Assembly: GCA_021824145.1 (NCBI GenBank)
Contig: JAKALM010000003.1
Span: 1 to 64,000 of the forward strand
DNA length: 64,000 bases
Direction: 5' to 3'
Source of the DNA: Bacteroidota bacterium
GTDB lineage: Bacteria; Bacteroidota; Ignavibacteria; Ignavibacteriales; Ignavibacteriaceae
Both the position numbers and the translations under genes were made by a program. The number at the start of each line of letters is the position of its first letter. Within the stretch, counting starts at the first letter, position 1. The notes beneath the pieces were generated by a model. The model did no database searches. It saw only the letters and a program-made list of their open reading frames with translations, and was not told where the DNA came from. Positions 45,335-55,101 of the stretch are shown piece after piece.

Positions 45335-47764
45335 TTGAAGGAAATTAAAGATATAGAAGTAAAAGAAACAAGTGAACAATCTATAGTAGATAATATGCCG
45401 GAAATCCTTCCGATTCTTCCTCTGCGTGATGTTGTGATTTTTCCTTATATGATTTATCCCGTTCTTGTAGGCCGTGAGCAGTCAATTAGAGCCGCTAATT
45501 ATGCATTGGACAATACAAAATATATTTTTCTTGCAACTCAAAAAAAATCTAATATTGAAGATCCCAAAAAAGAAGATATTTACCGTGAAGGAACTATTGC
45601 AAAGATCGTTCAAATCCTTAAACTGCCAAACGGCTTAATGAAGATTTTAGTCGATGGTTTATTGCACGGAAGAATATTGGAATTTACCGACAACAAAAAT
45701 TTCTTTGAAGCAAAGATTGAAGTTCTTGTGCCAGAATTTGAACAAGACCACGAGATGAATGCGCTCGTCCGCCAAATGTCTCAACTGTTTAAAGATTATG
45801 TAAAGATCAGCCGGAATGTTCCTAGCGAAGCTGTTTCTGCTTTTGAAAACATTGAGGAGCCTGATAGAAAATTATTTTACGTTGCTGCAAATATCAATCA
45901 GCTCATCGAAGTTAAACAAGGCATTCTGCAGAAGTTTACACTTAAAGAGCAATTTTACGAAATAATAAAATTATTGAATTCTGAAATTGACATTTTAAGA
46001 ATCGAAAAAGAAATCGACAACAAGGTTCAAGAGAATATTGCGAAGACACAGCGCAAGTTTATCATTCAAGAACAAATAAAAATTCTTCAAGATGAACTTG
46101 GCGATGAAGAAGATGCAACGCCGGAATATGTAAAAATCAGAGAGCAGATTAAAAAAGCTAAAATGCCTAAGGAAGCTGAAGAGAAAGCATTCGAGGAATT
46201 GAACAAGCTTAAAAAAACACCGCCAATGTCACCGGAATCCACAGTTATAAGAAATTATCTTGATTGGCTGACTGACATTCCGTGGTCAAAGAAAACAAAA
46301 GATAATTTGGATATTTCACACGTTCAAAATATTCTAGATGAAGATCATTTTGGATTAGAGAAACCGAAGGAAAGAATTATTGAGCATATTGCCGTATTAA
46401 ATCTCGTTAAACAAATGCGCGGACAAATTTTATGTTTCGTTGGACCTCCAGGAGTTGGTAAAACTTCTTTAGGAAAATCTATCGCCCGTGCTCTTGGAAG
46501 AAAGTTTGTAAGAATAAGTCTTGGCGGTGTTAGAGATGAAGCAGAAATCCGCGGACATCGAAGAACTTATATCGGTTCAATGCCGGGTAAAATAATTCAA
46601 TCGATGAAAAAAGCTGAAACAATAAATCCAGTAATGCTTCTTGATGAAATTGATAAGATGAGTATGGATTTTAGAGGCGATCCATCTTCAGCAATGTTGG
46701 AAGTTTTAGATCCAGAACAGAACCATACTTTTAATGATCATTACATTGAAGTTGATTACGATTTGTCGCAAGTAATGTTTATAACAACTGCGAATGTTCG
46801 ATATAATATTCCTCTTCCTCTTCAGGATAGAATGGAAATTATTGAACTGCCTGGTTATTTGGAATATGATAAAATTGAAATTGCAAAACGTCATATCATT
46901 CCTAAGCAATTAGAAAGTCATGGATTAAGAAATAAGAATGTAACGATAACAGATGAAGCAATTAAAAAGATCATCACTGAATATACCCGCGAAGCCGGAG
47001 TTCGAAATCTTGAAAGAGAATTAGCATCTGTCTGTAGAAAATTGGCAAGAGATATTGTGCTTAAAGAATCTTCAAACGGCAAGAACAAAGCTCATCATGC
47101 ATACATTGTAGATGAAGTTAAGATTGAAGATTACTTAAAAGTCCCTCGCTATAGATCGCACAAACACGATAAAGAATTTAAAGTTGGAAGTGTTACAGGA
47201 TTGGCATGGACAAGCGTCGGCGGAGAGATTTTGAATGTTGATGTAACAATCATGAATGGCTCAGAGAAATTAACTTTAACCGGACAAATGGGAAATGTAA
47301 TGAAAGAATCAGCTCAAGCTGCTTTAAGTTACATTCGCTCCAAAGCAAAAGAATTTGGAATTGATCCAAATTTCTTCAAAGGAAAAGAAATCCATATTCA
47401 CTTACCAGAAGGAGCAATTCCTAAAGACGGTCCATCAGCGGGAATTACAATGTCGATGGCTCTTCTTTCTGCTGTCAGCGGCCGACCAGCATCTAATAAT
47501 GTTGCCATGACAGGAGAAATTACTTTGCGAGGAAATGTTCTTGCAATCGGCGGTTTGAATGAAAAATTATTAGCTGCAAAGAGAAATGATATTCATACTA
47601 TTTTAATTCCTAAAGACAACGAAATTGATTTAAAGGAAATTCAAGATTCTGTCAAAGAAGATTTGAAGATTATTCCAATTGAAAAAATTGAAGATGCTAT
47701 TCCATATGTTTTTAAGGTGGATAAACCTAAGAAAACTAAATCGGCAAAAAATAAGGGTAAGTAA
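45335..47764 (+). CDS. lon: ATP-dependent protease Lon
   Basis: 809 residues. It has an N-terminal substrate domain (about 25-225), a coiled-coil region, and an AAA+ domain with Walker A GPPGVGKT (370-377) and LLDEIDKM. The protease domain has the catalytic dyad S701 (PKDGPSAG) and K744 (GGLNEKLLAA). It degrades misfolded and regulatory proteins. The start is a TTG with AAGGAG 8 bases upstream. The stop abuts the next start with no gap. Confidence 0.96.
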   Translation: MKEIKDIEVKETSEQSIVDNMPEILPILPLRDVVIFPYMIYPVLVGREQSIRAANYALDNTKYIFLATQKKSNIEDPKKEDIYREGTIAKIVQILKLPNGLMKILVDGLLHGRILEFTDNKNFFEAKIEVLVPEFEQDHEMNALVRQMSQLFKDYVKISRNVPSEAVSAFENIEEPDRKLFYVAANINQLIEVKQGILQKFTLKEQFYEIIKLLNSEIDILRIEKEIDNKVQENIAKTQRKFIIQEQIKILQDELGDEEDATPEYVKIREQIKKAKMPKEAEEKAFEELNKLKKTPPMSPESTVIRNYLDWLTDIPWSKKTKDNLDISHVQNILDEDHFGLEKPKERIIEHIAVLNLVKQMRGQILCFVGPPGVGKTSLGKSIARALGRKFVRISLGGVRDEAEIRGHRRTYIGSMPGKIIQSMKKAETINPVMLLDEIDKMSMDFRGDPSSAMLEVLDPEQNHTFNDHYIEVDYDLSQVMFITTANVRYNIPLPLQDRMEIIELPGYLEYDKIEIAKRHIIPKQLESHGLRNKNVTITDEAIKKIITEYTREAGVRNLERELASVCRKLARDIVLKESSNGKNKAHHAYIVDEVKIEDYLKVPRYRSHKHDKEFKVGSVTGLAWTSVGGEILNVDVTIMNGSEKLTLTGQMGNVMKESAQAALSYIRSKAKEFGIDPNFFKGKEIHIHLPEGAIPKDGPSAGITMSMALLSAVSGRPASNNVAMTGEITLRGNVLAIGGLNEKLLAAKRNDIHTILIPKDNEIDLKEIQDSVKEDLKIIPIEKIEDAIPYVFKVDKPKKTKSAKNKGK

Positions 47765-48253
47765 TTGGCAGAAACTATTATTGTTGACAAAAATCTTTCA
47801 ATAGTCGAGCAGTATGAAATGATAATTCCACAGATAAAATCTTTGCTCGATAAAAGAGAAAACTTGATTTCTAATCTTTCAAACTTAACCGCCGTACTAA
47901 AGCAAACTTTTGATAAAATCAGTTGGGTTGGCTTTTATTTATTTGATGGCGAGAAACTTTATCTTGGTCCATTTCAAGGTAAAGTAGCTTGTACCACTAT
48001 TGAAATTGGGAAAGGAGTTTGCGGAGCTTCAGCGTTGAGAAAAGAAACTGTGGTTGTTCCGGATGTAAATAAATTTCCAGGACACATTTTTTGCGATGCT
48101 GATTCAAAATCGGAAATCGTCGTTCCAATTCTTAAAGATGGAAGTTTATTCGGAGTTCTCGATGTTGACAGCGCTGAGTATAATTCATTCAACGAAACAG
48201 ATAAAAAATATTTGGGAAAAATTATAGAAATTTTATCAACAAAAATTTTCTGA
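47765..48253 (+). CDS. msrC: GAF-domain free methionine-(R)-sulfoxide reductase
   Basis: 162 residues forming one GAF domain. Its three cysteines, C76, C86 and C110 (CTTIEIGKGVCG, then FPGHIFCD), have exactly the spacing of the catalytic cysteines in E. coli fRMsr. SEIVVPI is also conserved. It repairs free oxidised methionine using thioredoxin. The start is TTG, immediately after the lon stop, so translation is probably coupled. Confidence 0.92.
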   Translation: MAETIIVDKNLSIVEQYEMIIPQIKSLLDKRENLISNLSNLTAVLKQTFDKISWVGFYLFDGEKLYLGPFQGKVACTTIEIGKGVCGASALRKETVVVPDVNKFPGHIFCDADSKSEIVVPILKDGSLFGVLDVDSAEYNSFNETDKKYLGKIIEILSTKIF

Positions 48254-48286
48254 TTATATATGTATAATAACATTATTGGGAATTAA

Positions 48287-49978
48287 ATGTCATTTGTAGT
48301 AACGGCGCGTAAATGGCGCCCTCAAAAATTTTCGGATGTTGTTGGACAAGAGCATATAACTGTAACCCTAAAAAATGCTATCAGCAGCAACAGAATTGCT
48401 CATGCTTATATATTTGCCGGGCCGCGCGGCGTTGGTAAAACTACAACTGCCAGAATTCTTGCTAAAGCTCTTAATTGCTTAAATCCGATAGATGCTGAAC
48501 CTTGCAATGAATGTGAAATGTGTAAATCAATTCAAACTTCACAATCTTTAGATATAATTGAAATTGACGGAGCTTCTAACCGCGGTATTGATGAGATTAG
48601 AACTTTGCGAGATTCTGTAAAGTACGCACCAACAAAAGGCAAATATAAAATCTATATCATCGATGAAGTTCACATGCTTACCAAGGAATCTTTCAATGCT
48701 TTCTTAAAAACATTGGAAGAACCTCCAGCACATACCGTTTTTATTTTTGCTACAACCGATATTCACAAGGTTCCATTGACTATCATTTCACGATGTCAAA
48801 GATTCGATTTCAGAAGGATACAATTAGATACAATTAAGTCGTTATTAAGTCAAATTGCTGAAAGTGAAAAAATTTCAATCGACGACAAAACTTTAACCAT
48901 CATTGCTAAAAAAGCTGATGGCGCATTGCGCGATGCGGAAAGTTTCTTCGATCAAATTGTTTCTTTCTGCGGAAACAAAATTGATAATGTTACAGTTTCC
49001 AGTATGCTTAACTTAATTGATGATGAAATTTACTTTATTATTTCAGATGCTGTTTTATCAAAAGATTTCAAATCTGTATTTGAAGTTTCAAAAAAAATCT
49101 ATGATAACGGCTGGGACTTCATTGATTTTATGGACGGTCTGATTGAACACTTTAGAAATATTATGACTGTCGTGTTAAGCAAAAATGTAAACCTTGTTGA
49201 AGCTGCTGATGTATATAAAGCACGTTATTTAGATTATTCTGAAAAATTTTCTGAAAGCGATACTTTGCGATTACTAAATTTCTTAAATAAAACTCAACAG
49301 GAATTAAGATATTCGCAAAATCAAAAGCTTAAAATTGAAATATCGCTCAGCCATTTAATTGGCTTAGAAAAATCTTCAACTATTAGTGAAATTATTTCTG
49401 AATTAAATAATTATAGTAATTCATCTTCTAAATCAGTAAATGAAGAACCTCAATTGAAAATTACATTAACTGGAAATAATGATGTAGAAGGAAAGCATAC
49501 CCATTCTATACTAGAAAAAAAAACACTAGGAGAAAAAATAGTTGATTCTCTTCCCTCTAAAATTCTTGAAACTGCGAACATTGATGATTCAAATTTTGAT
49601 TTTAATACTGTGGTACAGAAGTGGTCTGGTTTTGTCGAATTAGTTTGTCAAGAAAAAGGATTAATCTTTGGACCAGTAATTAAAAATATTAAACTTGTTG
49701 GTTTGGAAGGCAATAAACTTTCAATCTTATGCGAAGATCAGCATAGCAAAGATATTGTGAAAAATAATCAAGAATATATTTCTAAGAAAACATTAGAATA
49801 TTACGGGAAGAAAATGTCTTTTAACTTTTCTGATCATAAATCTCAATATGAGGTTGAAGAAAAAAATTTATCAACTAAAGAATTAAAAAAGCAAAATATA
49901 AAACATAAAAAGGAAGAAGTACAAAATTCTTTTGCCGATGAAATTGTTAAGGAATTAGGCGGAGAAGAAATCGCTTAA
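48287..49978 (+). CDS. dnaX: DNA polymerase III subunits gamma and tau
   Basis: 563 residues. The AAA+ clamp-loader part has GPRGVGKTTTARILAKALNC (45-64), zinc cysteines C64, C73, C76 and C79, the DEVHM Walker B, and the ISRCQRFDF sensor. Domain III follows to about 375. The remaining region, to 563, is the poorly conserved tau-specific part. A run of nine A at 49515-49523 (codons 410-413) lies just beyond domain III and could yield a shorter gamma product. It sits 33 bases after msrC. Confidence 0.95.
   Translation: MSFVVTARKWRPQKFSDVVGQEHITVTLKNAISSNRIAHAYIFAGPRGVGKTTTARILAKALNCLNPIDAEPCNECEMCKSIQTSQSLDIIEIDGASNRGIDEIRTLRDSVKYAPTKGKYKIYIIDEVHMLTKESFNAFLKTLEEPPAHTVFIFATTDIHKVPLTIISRCQRFDFRRIQLDTIKSLLSQIAESEKISIDDKTLTIIAKKADGALRDAESFFDQIVSFCGNKIDNVTVSSMLNLIDDEIYFIISDAVLSKDFKSVFEVSKKIYDNGWDFIDFMDGLIEHFRNIMTVVLSKNVNLVEAADVYKARYLDYSEKFSESDTLRLLNFLNKTQQELRYSQNQKLKIEISLSHLIGLEKSSTISEIISELNNYSNSSSKSVNEEPQLKITLTGNNDVEGKHTHSILEKKTLGEKIVDSLPSKILETANIDDSNFDFNTVVQKWSGFVELVCQEKGLIFGPVIKNIKLVGLEGNKLSILCEDQHSKDIVKNNQEYISKKTLEYYGKKMSFNFSDHKSQYEVEEKNLSTKELKKQNIKHKKEEVQNSFADEIVKELGGEEIA
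49515..49523 (+). promoter_or_regulatory. Nine-A slippery run in dnaX
   Basis: The frame reads GAA-AAA-AAA-ACA. Loss of one A, or a +1 shift, meets TAG at 49527-49529. Gain of one A, or a -1 shift, meets TGA at 49543-49545. Either would give a product of about 413-419 residues, the size expected for a gamma subunit. Confidence 0.55.
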
Positions 49979-50093
49979 GAATTTAGTTTTAGGATATCAT
50001 ATAATTGGGAAAAAAGTAAATTTCAACATTTCTTAAACACTTTCTAGTCATATATATTATCATTTTATCAGAAAAATAACCTTTTATAATTTT

Positions 50094-50125
50094 TTTGAAA
50101 AAATGACAAATATTATATAATTTTG
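50094..50125 (+). promoter_or_regulatory. Bacteroidota-type promoter of cmk
   Basis: TTTG at 50094-50097 and TAATTTTG at 50118-50125 match the -33 and -7 elements (TTTG and TAnnTTTG) with a 20-base spacer. The predicted start of transcription falls only a few bases before the cmk ATG at 50132. In such AT-rich DNA a chance match is possible. Confidence 0.45.
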
Positions 50126-50131
50126 TAATCT

Positions 50132-50812
50132 ATGTTAAAAAGGTTAATCGTAGCAATTGATGGCCCGGCTGGATCAGGTAAAAGTACTTCCGCTAAGCTT
50201 ATCGCAAAAAAATTAGGTTTCTTGTACATTGATACTGGTGCCATGTACAGAGCAATTACTTATTTAGCAATAGAAAATAATGTTCTTCAAAATAATGATG
50301 CAATTATCCAACTTGCAAAAAATGCCGGATTAGATTTAGAATTTAATAACGGCGAGACTCACGTTTATACTAACGGTAAAGAAATCACTGATAAAATCCG
50401 CACCCGAGAAGTTAATTCAAAAGTAAGCGACATTAGTAAAATTGAAGGTGTAAGAAAAGCTTTGGTTGATAGACAACGAGAACTTGCGGAAAAAAATAAT
50501 GGTATTGTAATGGAAGGAAGAGATATTGGAACAGTTGTATTTCCAAATGCAGATGTAAAAATATTTCTTACAGCTTCAATTGATGAACGAGCCAGCCGAA
50601 GAACCAAAGAATACGAAGAAAAAGGCGTACATATTTCACTTGAAGAAATTAAATCTAATATTGAACAGCGAGATAAGATTGATTCTACAAGAGACGTTAG
50701 TCCCTTAGTAAAAGCGCTGGACGCCATTGAAGTAGATACATCCAATATTAGTATACAAGAACAAGTTGATATAATTCTGAGAGTAATTCAGCAAAAAGTA
50801 AATAAAAAATAA
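50132..50812 (+). CDS. cmk: Cytidylate kinase
   Basis: 226 residues. It has the P-loop GPAGSGKS (11-18) directly after the start, DTGAMYRAITYLA, and the GRDIGTVVFPNADVKIFLTAS block, all typical of Cmk. It phosphorylates CMP and dCMP. It precedes rpsA, the widespread cmk-rpsA pairing. No ribosome binding site precedes the ATG. Confidence 0.95.
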   Translation: MLKRLIVAIDGPAGSGKSTSAKLIAKKLGFLYIDTGAMYRAITYLAIENNVLQNNDAIIQLAKNAGLDLEFNNGETHVYTNGKEITDKIRTREVNSKVSDISKIEGVRKALVDRQRELAEKNNGIVMEGRDIGTVVFPNADVKIFLTASIDERASRRTKEYEEKGVHISLEEIKSNIEQRDKIDSTRDVSPLVKALDAIEVDTSNISIQEQVDIILRVIQQKVNKK

Positions 50813-50818
50813 TTTTTA

Positions 50819-50882
50819 AAAGTCATCATAAATTATTTATGTAAAACTAAATTTTCTGCTTTATTCCTTTTCCGATGACTTT
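50819..50882 (+). promoter_or_regulatory. Structured leader of rpsA
   Basis: AAAGTCATC (50819-50827) is the exact reverse complement of GATGACTTT (50874-50882). Between them lies a perfect hairpin CATAAA-TTA-TTTATG (50827-50841). The structure ends 32 bases before the AGGAGG ribosome site of rpsA. It may regulate S1 synthesis. Confidence 0.45.
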
Positions 50883-50924
50883 GAGAAATAAATGCAGAAA
50901 TCATTTTTATTATTAGGAGGATTA

Positions 50925-52745
50925 ATGTCCGAAGCGACTAAAGAATCTAAGAAATATGTAACTACAACCGGTGATTATGAAAAAGCAAAGAAACAATTTA
51001 ACAATGAGGAATATTCACAAGAAGAATTTTTCACATTAGCTAAATTATATTCAGATTCATTCAAAGATGTAAAAGAAGGCGAACTGATAAAGGGAAAAAT
51101 TGTAAGAATTCAGGGAGATAATGTTATTATCGATGTTGGTTTCAAATCAGAAGGCTCAATTCCTAAAAACGAATTTAATGAGAACGAAGAAATTAAAGTT
51201 GGACATGAAGTTGAAGTTGTTCTTGAAAGTGTTGAAGATCAGGAAGGAAATCTTGTTCTCAGCAAACAAAGAGCAGACTTCTTAAGAATTTGGGAAAAGG
51301 TTGTTCGTGCTCATGAAACTGGTGAAATAGTACAAGGAAAAATTCTTAAAAGAATTAAAGGCGGAATGGTTGTTGATCTTATAGGAATGGAAGCATTTCT
51401 ACCAGGCTCACAAATTGATATACGTCCAATTAGAGATTTTGATGCTTTCGTTGGACAGACTATGGACTTTAAGGTTGTAAAAGTCAACATCCCAACAGAG
51501 AATGTCGTAGTTTCCCACAAAGTTCTTGTTGAAGAAGAAATTGCAGATCAAAGAAATGCAATTCTTAACAGTCTTGAAAAAGGCCAGATACTTGAAGGTA
51601 CAGTTAAAGCAATTACAGATTTTGGTGTATTCATTGACCTTGGCGGTGTAGATGGTTTAGTTCACATTACAGATTTAAGCTGGGGCAGAATTAATCATCC
51701 AAATGAAGTAGTTAAACTTGACCAAACAATAAAAGTAGTTGTTACAGATTTTGATGAAGAAAAGAAAAGAATTTCTCTCAGTCTTAAAAAACTACTTCCT
51801 CATCCTTGGGAAGATATTGATAATAAATATAAAATTGGCGATAAAGTATCTGGTCGTGTTGTATCTTTAACTGACTATGGCGCTTTCATCGAAATTGAAA
51901 AAGGAATTGAAGGATTAATTCATAACTCTGAAATGAGCTGGACTCAACATATCAAACATCCTTCTCAAGTTGTTTCAATGGGGCAAGTAGTTGAAGCAGT
52001 AATTTTAAGCTTAGATAAAGATGAAAAGAAAATTTCATTAGGCATAAAACAATTAGAGCCAGATCCATGGGAATCACTTATGCACAAATATCCTGTTGGA
52101 TCTAGACATTCTGGAATTGCCCGCAACTTAACTAACTTCGGCGTATTTGTTGAGTTAGAACCTGGTGTTGACGGCTTAGTTCATATTTCAGATTTATCGT
52201 GGACTAAAAAAATCCGCCACCCCGGTGAAGTTGTAAAGAAAAGCGAAAAGCTTGAAGTTATTGTTCTTGGCGTTGATGTTGAACAAAGGAAAATTTCACT
52301 TGGGCACAAACAAGTAGAAGAAAACCCTTGGTCGCAATTTGAAAAGTTATATTCTGTTGGTACAATAACTCAAGGTAAAGTTGTAAGAATTATCGAAAAG
52401 GGATTAATTGCAGAATTACCAGAGCATGTAGATGGTTTCGTTCCAGGAACCCAATTAGTAACAACAAAAATTAAAAACATTGCAAATCATTTTCCTGTAG
52501 ATGATATAATTCCTTTAAAGGTAATTGAATTCGATAAGGAAAATAAGAAAATTGTATTAAGTGCAATAGCAGCATTAAAAGAAAAATCTGAAGAGGAAAT
52601 TCGTTCTTATTTAGATAAACATAAATTTGATCGAGTTAATACCCAAGAGATTCAGAATGCTGAAACAACTGCAATTGATGCAGCTGATTTTCCAATTTTC
52701 GAAGTAAATGAAGATGATCGTTCAACACAAACAGAGAAAAAATAA
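50925..52745 (+). CDS. rpsA: 30S ribosomal protein S1
   Basis: 606 residues from the ATG at 50925, which follows a consensus AGGAGG by only 4 bases. An upstream in-frame ATG (50892) would add a hydrophobic stretch unlike S1, so I reject it. Six S1 RNA-binding repeats are visible; the third to fifth are the clearest ([39 protein letters not shown] and [20 protein letters not shown]). S1 recruits mRNA to the 30S subunit. A strong terminator follows. Confidence 0.95.
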   Translation: MSEATKESKKYVTTTGDYEKAKKQFNNEEYSQEEFFTLAKLYSDSFKDVKEGELIKGKIVRIQGDNVIIDVGFKSEGSIPKNEFNENEEIKVGHEVEVVLESVEDQEGNLVLSKQRADFLRIWEKVVRAHETGEIVQGKILKRIKGGMVVDLIGMEAFLPGSQIDIRPIRDFDAFVGQTMDFKVVKVNIPTENVVVSHKVLVEEEIADQRNAILNSLEKGQILEGTVKAITDFGVFIDLGGVDGLVHITDLSWGRINHPNEVVKLDQTIKVVVTDFDEEKKRISLSLKKLLPHPWEDIDNKYKIGDKVSGRVVSLTDYGAFIEIEKGIEGLIHNSEMSWTQHIKHPSQVVSMGQVVEAVILSLDKDEKKISLGIKQLEPDPWESLMHKYPVGSRHSGIARNLTNFGVFVELEPGVDGLVHISDLSWTKKIRHPGEVVKKSEKLEVIVLGVDVEQRKISLGHKQVEENPWSQFEKLYSVGTITQGKVVRIIEKGLIAELPEHVDGFVPGTQLVTTKIKNIANHFPVDDIIPLKVIEFDKENKKIVLSAIAALKEKSEEEIRSYLDKHKFDRVNTQEIQNAETTAIDAADFPIFEVNEDDRSTQTEKK

Positions 52746-52770
52746 TTAAGCTTTCTTTTTTGATTTAATA

Positions 52771-52799
52771 GAGCGGGGAATTCCCCGCTCTTAATTTTT
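52771..52799 (+). terminator. Rho-independent terminator of rpsA
   Basis: GAGCGGGG-AATT-CCCCGCTC (52771-52790) is a perfect GC-rich palindrome followed by TTAA and a run of T, 25 bases after the rpsA stop. Confidence 0.95.
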
Positions 52800-52814
52800 T
52801 TAAACATTTTTATT

Positions 52815-54143
52815 ATGCAAAGTAAAGTTGCATTACATACTATTGGTTGTAAACTAAATTTTTCAGAAACGTCCACAATTGGAAATCAATTTTTAAAAAA
52901 AGGATTTCAAGTTGTTGAGTTTAATGAAAAAGCTGATGTTTATGTTTTTAATACTTGCAGTGTAACTGAAAATGCCGAAAAAGAATGCCGCCAGCTTGTA
53001 AGAAGAGCACTAAGACAAAACCCAGAAGCATTTATAATTGTTACAGGGTGTTATGCTCAATTACGCCCGGAAGAAATTTCTCAAATTGAAGGAGTAGATG
53101 CAATTCTTGGCAGTAATGAGAAATTTAAATTATTTTCATTGTTGGAAGACTTTAACAAAAAAGATTTAACATGCATTTACGTCTCTCCTACTCAGCAATT
53201 AAACGAATTTGGAGCAGCCCATTCAACAGATGCAGACTCGCGAACAAGAGCTTTTTTTAAAATCCAAGATGGATGCGATTATAAATGTTCTTTCTGCACA
53301 ATTCCTTTAGCAAGGGGTTCTAGCAGAAGCATGAACACAATTGAATTAATTTCTGAATTTAATAAATTGATTAGTTCTGGATACAAGGAAGTTATTCTTA
53401 CTGGAGTAAATGTTGGAGATTATGGCAAAGCATATTCAACTAATTTATTCAATGTTCTTAAAAAGATGATTGAAGTTCCTGGAGAATTTAGAATTAGAAT
53501 AAGTTCAATTGAACCAAATTTGCTTTCAGACGAAATAATAGAATTAACAGCTGAAAGCGAGAAGCTTTGTAATCATTTTCATATTCCTCTTCAAAGTGGA
53601 AGCACGAATATTCTAAAAGCAATGCAGCGTAGATATACAGTATCAGATTATTCAAAATTAATTTATAAGATAAAGAATAGAATTCCAGACGCATGTATTG
53701 GCGTTGATGTGATAGTTGGGTTTCCCGGTGAAACTGAAGAAGAATTTCTAAAAACTTATAAATTCTTAAATGAATTACCAATATCATATTTGCATGTTTT
53801 TACTTATTCCGAAAGGCCTGATACAAAAGCAATTACTTTTAATGGAAGCGTTGATATTCAGATACGTAAAAGAAGAAATAATATGCTTCGAATTTTAAGT
53901 GAAAAGAAGCGTCAAGCATTCTACACTGAAATGATTGGTAAAAATTTAGAGGTACTTTTTGAATCCGAAAATGATAATGGCAATATGAAAGGCTTTACTT
54001 CAAACTATGTAAGAGTGAGTCATACATACGATGAAAACTATGTAAATCAATTTTCGGATATAACAATTTCTGAAGTTCGCGAAAATATTTGTATTGGAAA
54101 ATTAAAAGGGACAAAAAAATCAATTGAATTAATAGCATGTTAA
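52815..54143 (+). CDS. mtaB: tRNA t6A37 methylthiotransferase MtaB
   Basis: 442 residues. The N-terminal cluster cysteines are C12, C48 and C79, and the radical SAM cysteines are C154, C158 and C161 (CDYKCSFC). IPLARGSSRS and a C-terminal TRAM-like region follow. The GCKLNFSET start is characteristic of MtaB as opposed to MiaB or RimO. It adds methylthio to t6A at position 37 of ANN-decoding tRNAs. Confidence 0.94.
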   Translation: MQSKVALHTIGCKLNFSETSTIGNQFLKKGFQVVEFNEKADVYVFNTCSVTENAEKECRQLVRRALRQNPEAFIIVTGCYAQLRPEEISQIEGVDAILGSNEKFKLFSLLEDFNKKDLTCIYVSPTQQLNEFGAAHSTDADSRTRAFFKIQDGCDYKCSFCTIPLARGSSRSMNTIELISEFNKLISSGYKEVILTGVNVGDYGKAYSTNLFNVLKKMIEVPGEFRIRISSIEPNLLSDEIIELTAESEKLCNHFHIPLQSGSTNILKAMQRRYTVSDYSKLIYKIKNRIPDACIGVDVIVGFPGETEEEFLKTYKFLNELPISYLHVFTYSERPDTKAITFNGSVDIQIRKRRNNMLRILSEKKRQAFYTEMIGKNLEVLFESENDNGNMKGFTSNYVRVSHTYDENYVNQFSDITISEVRENICIGKLKGTKKSIELIAC

Positions 54144-54164
54144 CGATTAAAATTGCATAAAAAA

Positions 54165-54902
54165 ATGAAAAAAATTCTTATTATTATTTTTGTTTTAACG
54201 ACCTATACTTTTTCGCAAACAAATGTTCATTCCAATTACTTAGCGCTTCAAAATTCAATCAATGAAATAAAAGTTGAAAAAAAAACCCAGCAAAATTTTA
54301 TAACCGAAAACTCTTCTTCTAAAAAAAGTGCAGGACTTGCAATCCTATATTCTATTCTTTTGCCTGGCATGGGTGAACTTTATGCAAATTCATATTCCTC
54401 TGGTAAGTATTTTACAATTGCAGAAGGAGGTTTATGGGGTATTTATTTTGGCATGAATACTTATGGGAATTGGCTGAAAGACAGGTATATTTCTTATGCA
54501 TCATCAACCGGCATGGTTAATACACAAAATAAAAATGGTGATTATTTTGCAACGATTGGTGATTATATGAGCGTTGATGAATATAACAACGCAATGGCAC
54601 TTCAACAAAGTTTTGATAAAATGCTAGATCCTTCTAAATTTTATTGGAATTGGCAAACCACTGCGAACAGAAAAAACTATCGAAATATGTGGGTATCAAG
54701 TGAACAAGAGCATAATGATTTAAGATTTGTTGTTGGAGCATTAATTCTTAATAGAATTGCAAGCGCTATAAATGCTGTAAGATTAGTTTCCGAATATAAT
54801 AAAAGACAATCTGGAGAATTGAGCTGGAACATTTCTGTGGATGCAAATACATCCGCAACTTTACCTTCTACTTTATATTTTAATTTTCAAACCACTTTTT
54901 GA
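54165..54902 (+). CDS. DUF5683-like membrane/envelope protein
   Basis: 245 residues from the ATG MKKILIIIF, which gives a clean signal peptide ending TFSQ. A TTG four codons earlier is the alternative. A hydrophobic glycine-rich segment AILYSILLPGMGELYANSY, followed by a G-rich stretch (EGGLWGIYFGMN), is typical of the DUF5683 family of Bacteroidota envelope proteins. Function unknown. It starts 21 bases after mtaB. Confidence 0.7.
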   Translation: MKKILIIIFVLTTYTFSQTNVHSNYLALQNSINEIKVEKKTQQNFITENSSSKKSAGLAILYSILLPGMGELYANSYSSGKYFTIAEGGLWGIYFGMNTYGNWLKDRYISYASSTGMVNTQNKNGDYFATIGDYMSVDEYNNAMALQQSFDKMLDPSKFYWNWQTTANRKNYRNMWVSSEQEHNDLRFVVGALILNRIASAINAVRLVSEYNKRQSGELSWNISVDANTSATLPSTLYFNFQTTF

Positions 54903-55101
54903 AGATTATTTAATATCATACTTTATTTTCTTTCGATTTTAAGCATATTTTCAATCTTTTTTATTATTACTTAGATTAATTTTTATTAATCTTTTATTAA
55001 GATTCTATTAATTATATTCTAATATGTTTGGAGTAGCAAATTCAAAGAGAATTTGTTAGAAATTAATTTTTAACAACAAAATTTTCATATGAGGTATTTT
55101 A

